Source of the DNA: Chloroflexota bacterium
GTDB lineage: Bacteria; Chloroflexota; Dehalococcoidia; Lucifugimonadales; JACPCK01
Direction: 5' to 3'
Length of the DNA stretch: 64,000 nucleotides
Assembly (NCBI GenBank): GCA_016179845.1
Contig: JACPCK010000034.1
Location: 1 to 64,000, forward strand
Numbering within the stretch: the first letter of the stretch is position 1; each line of letters opens with the position of its first letter. Position numbers and translations under genes: made by a program. Shown piece by piece: positions 45,370 to 54,173 of the stretch. Under the pieces are notes generated by a model that worked only from the letters and a program-made list of their open reading frames with translations, had not been told where the DNA came from and made no database searches.

Positions 45370-45675
45370 ATGACCAAGCTTCGTCTCTCTATAAAGTATG
45401 TGAGCGGTCTCGAATACACGCTGGCAGGCTAGGGCATAGATTTCATCGGGCTCACTGTCACGGTGTCTGGTCGAGATGAACCCACAGTGAATATTGGGTT
45501 TCGGGGACAGCACGTAGACTCCTCTACGGGAACCCTTCATGAGCGTGAATACGCTAGCGTCTATATGTCGTCTGGAGAAGCCCAGGCCCTTGCCGGCGCA
45601 TGCGTACCGGCACCCGAAGGCGCCTGGGGAGGCGTGGCGGAGGCCGGAGCAGGTGAGGCCGGAGTAGGGGTTTAG
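45370..45675 (+). pseudogene. Broken small ORF with one in-frame TAG
   Basis: From ATG 45370 (after GGAGG) the frame reads MTKLRLSIKYVSGLEYTLAG, then TAG, then GIDFIGLTVTVSGRDEPTVN and continues past SSTGTLHEREYASVYMSSGE. It joins the duplicated DR1 copy at 45592. Not recognised. The stop may be a real pseudogene lesion; without it the protein would be about 85-100 residues of beta-rich text. The remaining parts of 45233-45824 show only the repeat. Confidence 0.4.
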
Positions 45676-45693
45676 AAGGACTGCCGGGCCCAC
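45592..45693 (+). repeat. Direct repeat DR1 copy 2
   Basis: GCCGGCGCATGCGTACCGGC and the following 60 bases repeat 44485-44560, then CTGCCGGGCCCAC (45681-45693), part of the tRNA-Met 3' end, follows after TTTAGAAGGA. It forms the right edge of the 1.1-kb module that contains the RelE-type pair. Confidence 0.8.
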
Positions 45694-45824
45694 TGTGGTG
45701 CAAATTGCAAGAAGTTTGCCAAAAGCCCAATTCACCCCTCGTAAGGTACTACCTGCGATTACGATGTCGGGCTATCGGGTTGGCACGCTAACTTTAAGGA
45801 GGATGGAGCGAGGGACGCAGCACC

Positions 45825-47498
45825 GTGTGGATTAAGTCGTTGAGCATACAGGGGTTTAGAGCCCTCTTGGACGTGTCACTGGTTTTGGACCGGCGAGTGA
45901 GCACGTTAGTGGGTGAAAATGCCACGGGCAAGAGCACAATCGGGCTAGCGATCGAAAGATTGTTGAGGAATCTGGTTTCACACCTAGGCGAAGATGCTAT
46001 TACAAGAGAGGATTTCCCGTATGGCGTGCTTGGACCGCTTGCAATTAACGCAACTATCGAACTAGCTCCCCAAGAGGCCGAACGGCTGTTGATCGAAAAG
46101 CTAACGCCGTCCGGCGTGTCTGGTTCTGCAAGAGAGCGACTAGCCCGGTGGCTTCGCGGTTTCGGGAATGAGATAACCCTTACTCTGACCCGGCCCGACC
46201 CGCCCGGATTAAGTGCTCTACCAACCAGGGTATGGTGGGGCAACATGACGATCTGGGCCAACCAGATGCGAATCGGGGACGAGGCGATTGTCTTGGGAGG
46301 CAGTGTGAGGCATTGGACCAACTTTGCTGCGGCACTCGCTAACGGAGGCATATCTGAGGAATCGTTGTCTTCCCATCTCGAACAACAATTCGTGTTGGAC
46401 GAGACCCCAATGAACATGCTTGCTGCCAATCTTGGGGAGTTTCTACGAAACTCCTACAAGCTGGTGCCGGAGTTCAGGTTTCGTTCAACGGGTGGCTTCA
46501 GAGCAACAATGGAGTCGTGGGAAGGGCCAGACGTAGCCAGTGTACTCGTGAATCTAAAGAACAGCCGGAAGCACGATGAACGAGAGCGATATGACCTAGT
46601 CAAGAGTACGTTCAACCGCCTTTTCCCCCGATACACCATTGAAGCCGTGATGAGTGCTCCCGGTCCTTCGACGCCCACAGTCCTTTTCTACGAAAAAGGC
46701 CGCCCAAATCCAGTTCCGCTCGAACAGGGAAGTGCTGGCGCCTATCAGACCCTTAACATCGTTGCCAATCTGGTTGGCAGAGAAGGTCTGACGGTGTTCT
46801 TGGAACATCCAGAACAGCATCTGCACCCCCACAGCGTGCGATTCATGAACTCACTGATTCAAGCGGCTAGTGAGCGCAATCAAATCATAATAACTACCCA
46901 CGATTGCCAACTCGTCGACCCTCAGGCTCCGGATCGGCTTAGCAGGTTTTGGCGGACTGAGAAGGGAATCCAGGTGCGTTGGCCTCATCTTTCAGGACTC
47001 GATTCGCGGGAGGCAGGCCAATTCCGCACAGCGCTCCGCCGGCTGGACGTCCGAGAAGTTGTATTTGCTCGCGCCGCGATCCTCGTGGAGGATGAATCAC
47101 AGCACCGATTCTTCTTGGGCTTGGGGGCCAAGTTGGGATGCGACTTGGACGCCGAGGGTGTATCCATTGTCGATGTGGGCGGTGAAGATGGGTTTAAGTC
47201 TTTCCGCGTGTTACTGGACGGTTTGGGTATCCCCTACGTTTGTTTGCGAGACCTTTCGTGGGGCGCAAGTCCAGAGTATCCGCCGGAACGCTTCTTTTCT
47301 TTCGGCGCTGAACTCGAGGACTTCCTGGACCGGCACGGGCTAGAAGAAAAAAGGCGGAGCATCATTGAAGAGATGGGCAGGAGCAAACAACGGGTGGCTG
47401 CAGAGCTAGCCGGAAGGATAACGAGCGCGGAGATCCCACCCATCTTCAGTGAGGTTGCTCGGCGGGCGATCGAGTTGGCGAAAGCGGGTCACCTGTGA
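45825..47498 (+). CDS. OLD-family ATPase with TOPRIM nuclease-like domain
   Basis: 557 residues. An N-terminal ABC-like/RecF-like ATPase has Walker A GENATGKST (30-38) and, near residue 322, the Walker B stretch LTVFLEHPEQHLHPHSVRF; D-loop/H-loop NQIIITTHDCQLVDPQ follows. The C-terminal TOPRIM begins near AAILVEDESQHRFFLGLG, with VDVGGEDGFKSFRVLLDG, and has LRDLSWG for the acidic pair. OLD proteins nick or cut DNA and act in phage exclusion. No GajB-like helicase partner is visible downstream. Start is GTG 45825. It is the last module of the tRNA-Met hot spot. Confidence 0.85.
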   Translation: MWIKSLSIQGFRALLDVSLVLDRRVSTLVGENATGKSTIGLAIERLLRNLVSHLGEDAITREDFPYGVLGPLAINATIELAPQEAERLLIEKLTPSGVSGSARERLARWLRGFGNEITLTLTRPDPPGLSALPTRVWWGNMTIWANQMRIGDEAIVLGGSVRHWTNFAAALANGGISEESLSSHLEQQFVLDETPMNMLAANLGEFLRNSYKLVPEFRFRSTGGFRATMESWEGPDVASVLVNLKNSRKHDERERYDLVKSTFNRLFPRYTIEAVMSAPGPSTPTVLFYEKGRPNPVPLEQGSAGAYQTLNIVANLVGREGLTVFLEHPEQHLHPHSVRFMNSLIQAASERNQIIITTHDCQLVDPQAPDRLSRFWRTEKGIQVRWPHLSGLDSREAGQFRTALRRLDVREVVFARAAILVEDESQHRFFLGLGAKLGCDLDAEGVSIVDVGGEDGFKSFRVLLDGLGIPYVCLRDLSWGASPEYPPERFFSFGAELEDFLDRHGLEEKRRSIIEEMGRSKQRVAAELAGRITSAEIPPIFSEVARRAIELAKAGHL

Positions 47499-47683
47499 AC
47501 AACGCAGCAGCGGTGAGGCTCGATTGGGCCATGGCACCTACGGCCATTGGGCGCAGACGAGGCTGGAAGACAGGCTGAGGTCTGGTTTCTGTACGTTTAG
47601 GTCCAGTTTTGTTTAAGCTGGCTCAGGTTCAGTTCAAATAAGCGTGAGCACGGCGTGCTCGAGTTTTTATGGAGGGAGTACGC

Positions 47684-49126
47684 ATGGCTGAGTACGACCT
47701 GGTGATAGGCAATGGGGACGTGGTGCTGCCCGGGTCGGGGATGACGGTGTGCGACGTGGCGGTGAGGGACGGGAGGATCGTGGCTATTGGGAAGGGGATT
47801 GGGGGTGAGAGGGCAGGCAGGTACATCGAGGCGAGGGACAGGGTGGTGCTGCCGGGAGCGGTGGATGCTCACAGCCACATTGGCATATACAGGCCGGTGG
47901 CGGAGGATGCGCGGAGCGAGTCGGCGTCGGCGCTGGTGGGAGGCGTGACGACGATGCTGAGCTATTTTCGCACGGGGGCCAACTACCTGAACACGACTGG
48001 GCCCTACAGGGAGGTGTTTCCGCGAATGCTGGAGGCCTCCTCGGGCAACTTCTTCACGGACTACGGGTACCACGTAGCGCCCATGACCCATAGCCACGTG
48101 GAGGAGATAGCAGCCCTGGTGGAGGGCTTTGGGGTTTCCACCTTCAAGTTCTACACGTTTTACAAGACGCTGAACCTGGCAGGCTCGGGGGCGAGCCGGG
48201 AGTACATCAAGTCGGAGGACGCCTACGACTCGGGGCACCTGTACAGGATAATGCGGGCCATTGCGTCACTGAGGCAGCGGTACGGGAGGTCGGTGAGGCT
48301 GAGCACCCACTGTGAGGACCCGGAGATAATCAGGGTGTTCATGGAGGAGACGAAAGGTAAGGGGGAGGGGGGGCTGGCGGCCTACAGTGCGGCGCGCCCA
48401 CCCCTGGCGGAGGCGGCGGCCATCACTCACGTGGCGATGCTGGCCTCGGAGACGGGGTGTCCCATCAACTTCCTGCACCTGAGCAGCCGGGAGGCGGTGC
48501 AAACGGCGGAGGCGAGCCGGCACATAATGGGGGGTCTGGATGCAACCATCGAGGTGACGCTGCACCACCTGGCGCTGGACTACGGCCGGGCCGATGCAGT
48601 GCTGGGGAAGGTGAACCCACCCATCCGGTCGAAGGAGGACACGGAGGCGCTATGGGAAGCGGTGGCTGAGGGCGTGGTGGACGTGGTGGTGAGCGACCAC
48701 GCCTGTACGACGAAGGCGGGCAAGGGGACGGAGATGTGGACGGCGGACCCGGGGTTCGGCGGGACGGCCTTGCTGGTGCCGCTGATGGTGAGCGAGGGGT
48801 TCTTCAAGCGCAACATTTCGTTGGAGCGGGTAGCCCAGCTTATATCCTTCAATCCGGCGCGGGTCCACGGGCTGGCGCCGCGGAAGGGGGCCATCGCCCC
48901 GGGGTACGACGGGGACCTGGCCATCGTGGACATGAATGAGGAGAAGGTGGTGACGCCGGCGGCGTTGCACTCGGCGCAGGACTTCACGCCCTTCGAGGGG
49001 CTGCGGGTGAGGGGGTGGCCAAGCCACACGATAGTCCGCGGGCAGATGGCGCTGGAGGACGGGCAGGTGGTGGCGCAGCCAGGCCTGGGGGACTACATCA
49101 GGCGGCCGGTGGGGGCGCAGAGGTAG
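47684..49126 (+). CDS. Hydantoinase/dihydropyrimidinase-type amidohydrolase
   Basis: 480 residues from ATG 47684, which has GGAGGG close upstream. Hydrolyses a cyclic amide ring (hydantoin, dihydropyrimidine or similar). Metal ligands: H-x-H in VDAHSHIGIYR, the carboxylated Lys in STFKFYTFYK, LSTHCEDPEII, INFLHLSSREAV and VVVSDHACTTKAGKG with the catalytic Asp. The C-terminal end has LISFNPARVHGLAPRKGAIA with G-Y-D-G-D-L-A-I-V. The substrate is not decided by sequence. Confidence 0.9.
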   Translation: MAEYDLVIGNGDVVLPGSGMTVCDVAVRDGRIVAIGKGIGGERAGRYIEARDRVVLPGAVDAHSHIGIYRPVAEDARSESASALVGGVTTMLSYFRTGANYLNTTGPYREVFPRMLEASSGNFFTDYGYHVAPMTHSHVEEIAALVEGFGVSTFKFYTFYKTLNLAGSGASREYIKSEDAYDSGHLYRIMRAIASLRQRYGRSVRLSTHCEDPEIIRVFMEETKGKGEGGLAAYSAARPPLAEAAAITHVAMLASETGCPINFLHLSSREAVQTAEASRHIMGGLDATIEVTLHHLALDYGRADAVLGKVNPPIRSKEDTEALWEAVAEGVVDVVVSDHACTTKAGKGTEMWTADPGFGGTALLVPLMVSEGFFKRNISLERVAQLISFNPARVHGLAPRKGAIAPGYDGDLAIVDMNEEKVVTPAALHSAQDFTPFEGLRVRGWPSHTIVRGQMALEDGQVVAQPGLGDYIRRPVGAQR

Positions 49127-49303
49127 GGGACCTCACTAAGCTACTAAACTCGTAAAGAACTGCCGTAGGTGCCAGACTGGTTTTGGCCCAGGACAGCGAC
49201 TTCGCTTCGCTTTCATTACTCCACTTGACAAGGTGGGGCTGTTTCTATTATAAGATGCATCGGCATGCGATGACTTACGACTTCGCTGGAGAAAGGAGGA
49301 GAC

Positions 49304-49972
49304 ATGCAACAGGGAATAAGTAAAGGGGACGTTCTACAAAGACTTGCGGGGCTTTCTTTCATAGTTGGCGCAATTCTGTTGATTGTGGCCAATGCCTTGT
49401 TCCCTCGTGCGGCTGATCCAAGCGATGCAGCGCAGTACGTCCAGAAAATCGCCGACAATCGCGGGGGCTTTTGGGAGGTAGACAACCTGCTTCTTGCGGT
49501 AGGCATTTGGGCACTTATGATCGGCGCTACAGGGGTCTATCGCTCTATCACCACGGGCGGTGCCGCCGCCTGGGCGCGCCTGGGCTACTACGGGTTCGTT
49601 GTTGGCGTGACGCTGTGGACGGTGCTCTTGGCCCTGAACCTTGGACTTTCGCAGGCGGTGAAACTCGCCGGAAATGACAAGACCGTCCAGTCCCTGGCCA
49701 TGACAACTAGCGGCGTGTTCAGCATGTCCATCATCGTGCTCTGGCTGGCCCTAACTTTCCTGGGCGTTGGCATGGCCTTTAGCAAGGTCTATCCCAAATG
49801 GCTGGGCTGGGCCATCATCATATTGGGGGTCGCCACCGTCGTCGTGGGCATTGCCCAGGCCGTTGGCGGGCCGACCAAGACCCTCACCAATGTCCTCTTC
49901 CCAGTCCTCTCCATCCTCAGCACCCTCTGGGCTCTGGTGGTTGGGGTCTGGATCACGCGTAAAGCCTGGTAA
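49304..49972 (+). CDS. DUF4386-like membrane protein
   Basis: 222 residues with six membrane segments: SFIVGAILLIVANALF, LLLAVGIWALMIGATGVY, LGYYGFVVGVTLWTVLLALN, FSMSIIVLWLALTFLGVGMA, WAIIILGVATVVVGIAQAV, LFPVLSILSTLWALVVGVW. AAGGAGGAG precedes the ATG. Similar in plan to the membrane protein at 21933. Function unknown. Confidence 0.65.
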   Translation: MQQGISKGDVLQRLAGLSFIVGAILLIVANALFPRAADPSDAAQYVQKIADNRGGFWEVDNLLLAVGIWALMIGATGVYRSITTGGAAAWARLGYYGFVVGVTLWTVLLALNLGLSQAVKLAGNDKTVQSLAMTTSGVFSMSIIVLWLALTFLGVGMAFSKVYPKWLGWAIIILGVATVVVGIAQAVGGPTKTLTNVLFPVLSILSTLWALVVGVWITRKAW

Positions 49973-49982
49973 GGGGGGCCTG

Positions 49983-50204
49983 CTAAAGAGGATGCCTCAT
50001 GATGGCCTCCTTGTTTCCCTGGCCGGCCTGTTTCTGGAACTGAGAGCGCGTGAGGCGCCACCACATGCACCAGCAGCCGGCAAAGGCACCGCGGTCTCCG
50101 AAGAGCTGTTCGAGGTCTGTCCAGCGGTCTGGCGTGACGGGGTGGAACTCAAGGGCGGCGTTAACTAGAGAAGACGGAGGCATGTCCGGTGATTTGTTCG
50201 GCAT
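49983..50204 (-). pseudogene. N-terminal fragment of a GNAT acetyltransferase-like gene
   Basis: 73 residues. VTPDRWTDLEQLFGDRGAFA followed by GCWCMWWRLTRSQFQKQAGQ resembles the start of a common GNAT subfamily with G-C-W-C-M-W-W. It ends at IMRHPL immediately after a GNKEAIM segment, where the acetyl-CoA-binding core would follow, so the gene is truncated. Sits in the gap between the membrane protein and the DinB gene. Confidence 0.6.
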
Positions 50205-50252
50205 GTCATGAGGTAGCAGAATCGGCTCTAGACTATGGCTTTGTTGCTGTGC

Positions 50253-50747
50253 TCATGTGGCCTGGCGCAGGAACAGGATGAAGTCCATGTCTCCCGGGGA
50301 TTGGCCGAATTGGGTCAGCAGGGTGGCTGCTTCACTTCTGGTCTGAGTTCCGTGGTTTACCACGTGCAGAAGGACCTGCCAAAGGACATTCTGGTACGAA
50401 TTACCACGCAGGTCTTTGTAGCTTACAAGTCGGTCCATGTCCCTTGGCCCAAGGCCCTTCAATAATGAGCGCATGGCGTCTTCTTCCTCTACCCACCGGG
50501 CTCGCAGGGCTTCCACCGTGGGGAAGTCCTCCTCGGTCGGGAGTGCTGGAAGAGGGACTCCCTGGCAGCGAAGGCGCCAGGTCCACTCGGCGCGCAGGGT
50601 GTGAATCAGGGTGCCCCGAAGGCTCCTTCCGGTGATGCTGCTGGACTGAAGGAACTGGGCCTGACTAACCCTGCTGGCGCTTTCCAAGAGCCGATGGTTG
50701 GCCCAGCAGTTGTAGTCGAAGAGGGTTAGCATTTCTTTCAAACGCAC
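50253..50747 (-). CDS. DinB family protein
   Basis: 164 residues of the DinB/DUF664 four-helix bundle. Metal ligands: TLIHTLRAEWTWRLRCQG gives the first His, and LLHVVNHGTQTRSEAATLLT gives H-x3-H. These may use a low-molecular-weight thiol as cofactor. Start text MLTLFDYNCWANHRLL is standard. GGAGG lies upstream. Confidence 0.9.
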   Translation of the reverse strand: MRLKEMLTLFDYNCWANHRLLESASRVSQAQFLQSSSITGRSLRGTLIHTLRAEWTWRLRCQGVPLPALPTEEDFPTVEALRARWVEEEDAMRSLLKGLGPRDMDRLVSYKDLRGNSYQNVLWQVLLHVVNHGTQTRSEAATLLTQFGQSPGDMDFILFLRQAT

Positions 50748-50784
50748 CGGCAGCCTCCTTTACGTTTTAGACTAGCTCGTCTCC

Positions 50785-51195
50785 CTAGCCTCGGGCAGCA
50801 CCGCCAGCGATTCTTTCGGGGCGGATCTTCAGGATGACCCTGGTGTCGCCTGGGCGGCGAGTGTAGCTTGTTGCGCCGGTGTACTTGCGCGCCAGGAAGC
50901 TTATGTGGTCGTCGGCGCCCTGGGTGGTGATCTCCACGACGGTGCCGCGGATGTAGAGGGAGCCCATCTGGGGTTCTGCCGGGTCGGCCAGGGAGATGGC
51001 GACGCGGGGGTCGCGGCGGACGTTGCGGGTCTTGATGCGGCCCTCGGCGGTGTTGACCAGGATGTGCTGGCCGTCGGTGTCGACCCAGACGGGTGTGACC
51101 TGGGGGGAGCCGTTGGGCATGACGGTGGCGAGGTGGGCGATAAAGGGCTTGTGTAGAAGCTGGACCGCTTTGGGAGGGAGCTTTACTTGCGGCAT
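50785..51195 (-). CDS. Pyridoxamine-5'-phosphate-oxidase-fold protein, F420-dependent type
   Basis: 136 residues from ATG 51195 (GAGAGG upstream). Split-barrel flavin/F420 domain: HKPFIAHLATVMPNGSPQVT, PVWVDTDGQHILVNTAEGRI, KTRNVRRDPRVAISLADPA, and GTVVEITTQGADDHISFLAR with KYTG. The A-T-V-M-P-N-G-S-P-Q-V-T-P-V-W pattern is that of the F420-binding subfamily (TIGR03618-like). Substrate unknown; in keeping with the F420-type LLM monooxygenase at 59371. Confidence 0.88.
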   Translation of the reverse strand: MPQVKLPPKAVQLLHKPFIAHLATVMPNGSPQVTPVWVDTDGQHILVNTAEGRIKTRNVRRDPRVAISLADPAEPQMGSLYIRGTVVEITTQGADDHISFLARKYTGATSYTRRPGDTRVILKIRPERIAGGAARG

Positions 51196-51407
51196 ACGAG
51201 ACCTCTCTGGAGGTTGATTAGGGTGTGGGACCTCACGTGGTTCATTATGGGGCCTGGCCGTGAAAAAGTGCAAGATGACAGGGGCTTTTGAGCCCGCTCA
51301 TGGTTATCTAAGCTCGGCATATCAAACGGTTTTGGGAGCCGCCCCTGATCAGCTTTGCAGATATTGAAAAGCTTAAGGGTTATCGGAGAGCCTCCTTCAG
51401 CGGGACT

Positions 51408-51457
51408 GCAATGCAACGGTAGAAAAGGTTCGAGGTTCGAATCCCCTTTGGCCCACT
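51408..51457 (+). pseudogene. Degenerate tRNA fragment
   Basis: ACTGCAATGCAACGGTAG looks like a D-arm (GCAACGGTAG), followed after only a few bases by a T-arm-like GAGGTTCGAATCCCC and TTTGGCCCA. The anticodon arm is missing and the stems pair poorly. It lies at the edge of the A/T-richer gene 51497-52456, so it may mark an old insertion point. Confidence 0.55.
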
Positions 51458-51496
51458 TGAGGGGACGATACCGAGAACCGACCGGCTCCGACGAAA

Positions 51497-52456
51497 TCAG
51501 GTTGCGCTAGAGGGTCCTCTCGATAACCTTCCTGTTTTGCGTTTCAGGAAATCCTGCCATTCTTCCACTGTGTTGAAAATATTAGAAGGCACCAAGCCGA
51601 GTGTCTTGGCTATGATAAACTCTGTCATGCGTATAAATAGACGTGCATCATGATACACTGAACCACGCTTAGGAAAGTGCCCAAAGTGGACGAGCCTGTT
51701 TCTTATCTCTGCTAATGAGTTAATGCGTTCTTTGTCACTATTGTCTATTTCACCCCTCAAAGCATACTCTATCAGAAGAAAGGCTATTTTGTCGGTCGAA
51801 TTCAGCCGTCTTATCTGTTCATCTGAAAGCCAGCGGTCGTTATGAACCGTAAATAAGTGCTCCCATATTGTCCAGCATTGAGTGAATGCAGTTTCCAGTG
51901 ACTGGCGACAAAAAGCTTGCTGTGCTAGGATCAAGAAGTATCCTCCCTTGTACTTGCGCTGCCAATCTTCACTTCTGATCAATTCATATACTTGATTGAG
52001 CCCTTCCTCAAAACCGATATCGTAACCAAAAGGCTCGTTATCGGGTATGGGCTTCTTTTTGTAAGGGATGGAAGTTATGAGTATTCCTCCCCAATCGTAA
52101 ACCCTGGGGTCCGCTATTATGATCCTATCGCCGCTACCATCGCTTGCATTGTCAACTGTGAATACATCACGACCGGTAAAAATGGAGAGGAGAAGCAGGA
52201 TATCGCTCAGGGCAGTATTGCCACGGCCAAGCCATTTGAGAACTGACTTCTCTTCGCTTTCGGGAAGGTCTACGTGCGCAGTTACAGCGTGGTTCCCGGT
52301 ATTGGCACGAATCTCGAACTCCGAGTGGACTGTGATCAAGTGCTGTAAACTGGCTAATGAGTCTCGGTAGTCTTTTACTCTCGCAAAGTGATATCCAGAG
52401 ATTGTTATCTCTTTACACCAAGGCGGAAATACCAGATTATACACTTGCTTTCTCAC
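51497..52456 (-). CDS. HEPN-motif protein, probable defence or toxin type
   Basis: 319 residues, A/T-richer than its surroundings, consistent with recent transfer. The C-terminal third contains INSLAEIRNRLVHFGHFPKR, where R-N-R-L-V-H is the R-x4-H motif of HEPN ribonucleases, in the setting of a long helical domain (GGYFLILAQQAFCRQSLETA, WTIWEHLFTV). This resembles ApeA-like HEPN proteins. The N-terminal half is beta-rich with an SIFTGRDVFTVDN segment. Toxin or anti-phage RNase activity is inferred. Its 3' end lies 40 bases from a degenerate tRNA. Confidence 0.65.
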   Translation of the reverse strand: MRKQVYNLVFPPWCKEITISGYHFARVKDYRDSLASLQHLITVHSEFEIRANTGNHAVTAHVDLPESEEKSVLKWLGRGNTALSDILLLLSIFTGRDVFTVDNASDGSGDRIIIADPRVYDWGGILITSIPYKKKPIPDNEPFGYDIGFEEGLNQVYELIRSEDWQRKYKGGYFLILAQQAFCRQSLETAFTQCWTIWEHLFTVHNDRWLSDEQIRRLNSTDKIAFLLIEYALRGEIDNSDKERINSLAEIRNRLVHFGHFPKRGSVYHDARLFIRMTEFIIAKTLGLVPSNIFNTVEEWQDFLKRKTGRLSRGPSSAT

Positions 52457-52506
52457 GGCTTATCCCTCTGCCCTGCCCCCAAGATCACCAAGATTAAGAC
52501 CAGGCA

Positions 52507-52743
52507 TTATGAGAGTCCAGCGGCCATTGTAGCCTCTTCTGCAACCTCCTCAGGCGTCCTGTTGCCCAGAGAGCTGTGGGGCCTGAAGGTATTGTAGTCC
52601 TGCCGCCAGGTCGTGGCGATGGCCTGGGCTTCGGCCAGGCTTGCGAACCAATGCTCGTTGAGGCACTCGCCCCGGAACTTCCCGTTGAAGCTCTCGATGT
52701 AGGTGTTCTGCACCGGCTTCCCCGGCTGGATGAAATGTAGACC
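52507..52743 (-). pseudogene. IS3-family transposase C-terminal remnant
   Basis: 79 codons: [20 protein letters not shown], then [40 protein letters not shown], then RTPEEVAEE. This is the end of the integrase-core (DDE) OrfB of IS3-type elements, with the final Glu in the I-E-S-F-N word. Upstream text on the same frame is unrelated, so the rest of the transposase is lost. Its presence next to the HEPN gene marks a mobile spot. Confidence 0.85.
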
Positions 52744-52960
52744 ACTGTCCTGCCCCTCCTTAACCTCGCCAATACCCGCTACCAGGCCCAAAAGTAATGC
52801 AGGTATGGCTTCGCTTTTGTTACCTGAGCTCGCCCTGTTGGTGCGGCCAGGTACGCTTCCATTTCGTCCCCAGTCCCTTCGCAAATGGGAGAACACCCAC
52901 AAAAGCTCCCGTTTGCTCTAAAATGGACTTCGTTATCTCTCAACTCGGAAGGAGCGATAC

Positions 52961-54082
52961 ATGGGCCTCTCGGTTGACACCCACAAGCACATCATCGGTC
53001 AGACTGCAGGACGGCAGTACTTTCCCTGGCAGCAGCGCTGGCACCAGTCCCTGAACTGGGCCTACGGCGCCGGCGCGCCCAACAGGGGCATGCCTCCCTT
53101 CGAGCGTGACCCTAGCCTCCTATTTCCCAAGATGATGGAGCGACTCAACGACCCCGACGGGCTCTGTACAATCCGGGACATGGACACGGCGGGCGTGGAT
53201 GCGAGTCTCCTGCTACCTATCGACTACGACTTCTCCTGGGGCTCCGCCTCCGACATCACCATCCAGGAGAAGCACGAGCATATTGCACAGCTACAGGAGA
53301 AGTATCCTGGCCGCTTTTACGGCCTGGCAGGCCCGGACCCCCGCAGGCCCGGAGCCGTCGATATCTTCAACAGAGGGATCAAGGAACTTAAGCTCAATGG
53401 CCTCAAGATGATCCCCAAGACCGGATTTTACGTCTGGGAGGAGCGAGCGTACCAGTTGTTCGACCGGTGCCTGGAGTTTGGTGTCCCTGCCTTTGTTTGT
53501 ACCCAGCCCGAGGGGGGAGGATACAACCGCGTCCGCTTCACAGACCCCATCCACCTGGACGAGGTCGTAGGCGACTTTCCCGACATGAAGCTGGTCTGTC
53601 TCCATGCCGGCGCCCCGCTCTACGACTACTTCGAGCACGCTCTCCTGGTCTGTGCCCGCGGCAACAACACCGCCATCTCCCTCGACATGTGGCTGTGGGG
53701 CTTCGAGATGCTCGTCCCCAACTTCATTCCCAACATCATGACCAATGAGGAGGCGGTAGTAACGCTGCTGGCCCGCGCCCGTGATACTCTTGGCCCTCAC
53801 CGCATTATGTGGGGTTCGGATAGCTTCAGCGGGCCGCGCGTCGACGCCAGCAATCTATTTGGCCGCGCCACCGGGTTCGGCCTCAAGGAGCTGCTCGACT
53901 GGCTCCGCAGGCTCCCTGATACGGCGGTCAAGTACGGCAAGAGCTTCACCAAAGAGGAGGTAGACCTCATTCTCGGTGAGAATGCCTCCCGCTTCATTGG
54001 GGCCAAGGAGTATCCCCAGTGGAAGCTTCCGCACAAGTACGGTTACAAGCGGAGAACGCCCCCACCGACGAGGGCCTCCTAG
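52961..54082 (+). CDS. Amidohydrolase-2-like metal-dependent hydrolase/decarboxylase
   Basis: 373 residues of the ACMSD-type amidohydrolase family. LSVDTHKHIIGQTAGRQ gives the N-terminal H-x-H. Later comes FPDMKLVCLHAGAPLYDYFE with the second His and RIMWGSDSFSGP with the catalytic Asp. Members decarboxylate or hydrate aromatic and ring-opened acids. Next to an inositol-phosphatase-like gene and near a catabolic cluster, so an aromatic substrate is likely but not shown. Start ATG follows AAGGAGCGATAC. Confidence 0.85.
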   Translation: MGLSVDTHKHIIGQTAGRQYFPWQQRWHQSLNWAYGAGAPNRGMPPFERDPSLLFPKMMERLNDPDGLCTIRDMDTAGVDASLLLPIDYDFSWGSASDITIQEKHEHIAQLQEKYPGRFYGLAGPDPRRPGAVDIFNRGIKELKLNGLKMIPKTGFYVWEERAYQLFDRCLEFGVPAFVCTQPEGGGYNRVRFTDPIHLDEVVGDFPDMKLVCLHAGAPLYDYFEHALLVCARGNNTAISLDMWLWGFEMLVPNFIPNIMTNEEAVVTLLARARDTLGPHRIMWGSDSFSGPRVDASNLFGRATGFGLKELLDWLRRLPDTAVKYGKSFTKEEVDLILGENASRFIGAKEYPQWKLPHKYGYKRRTPPPTRAS

Positions 54083-54173
54083 CTGTGCCTCTCCATGACC
54101 CTGCCATACACGCCCCCGTCTCTCCCTTGCCTTTGCCTCGCCGGACCGTGAACCGCGCTGGAGCAATCTAGCT

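Noticed and set aside
45256-45735. Open frame of 159 codons on the minus strand
   Set aside because: It runs across a duplicated segment and opposite a better-started + strand frame; no domain is recognised.
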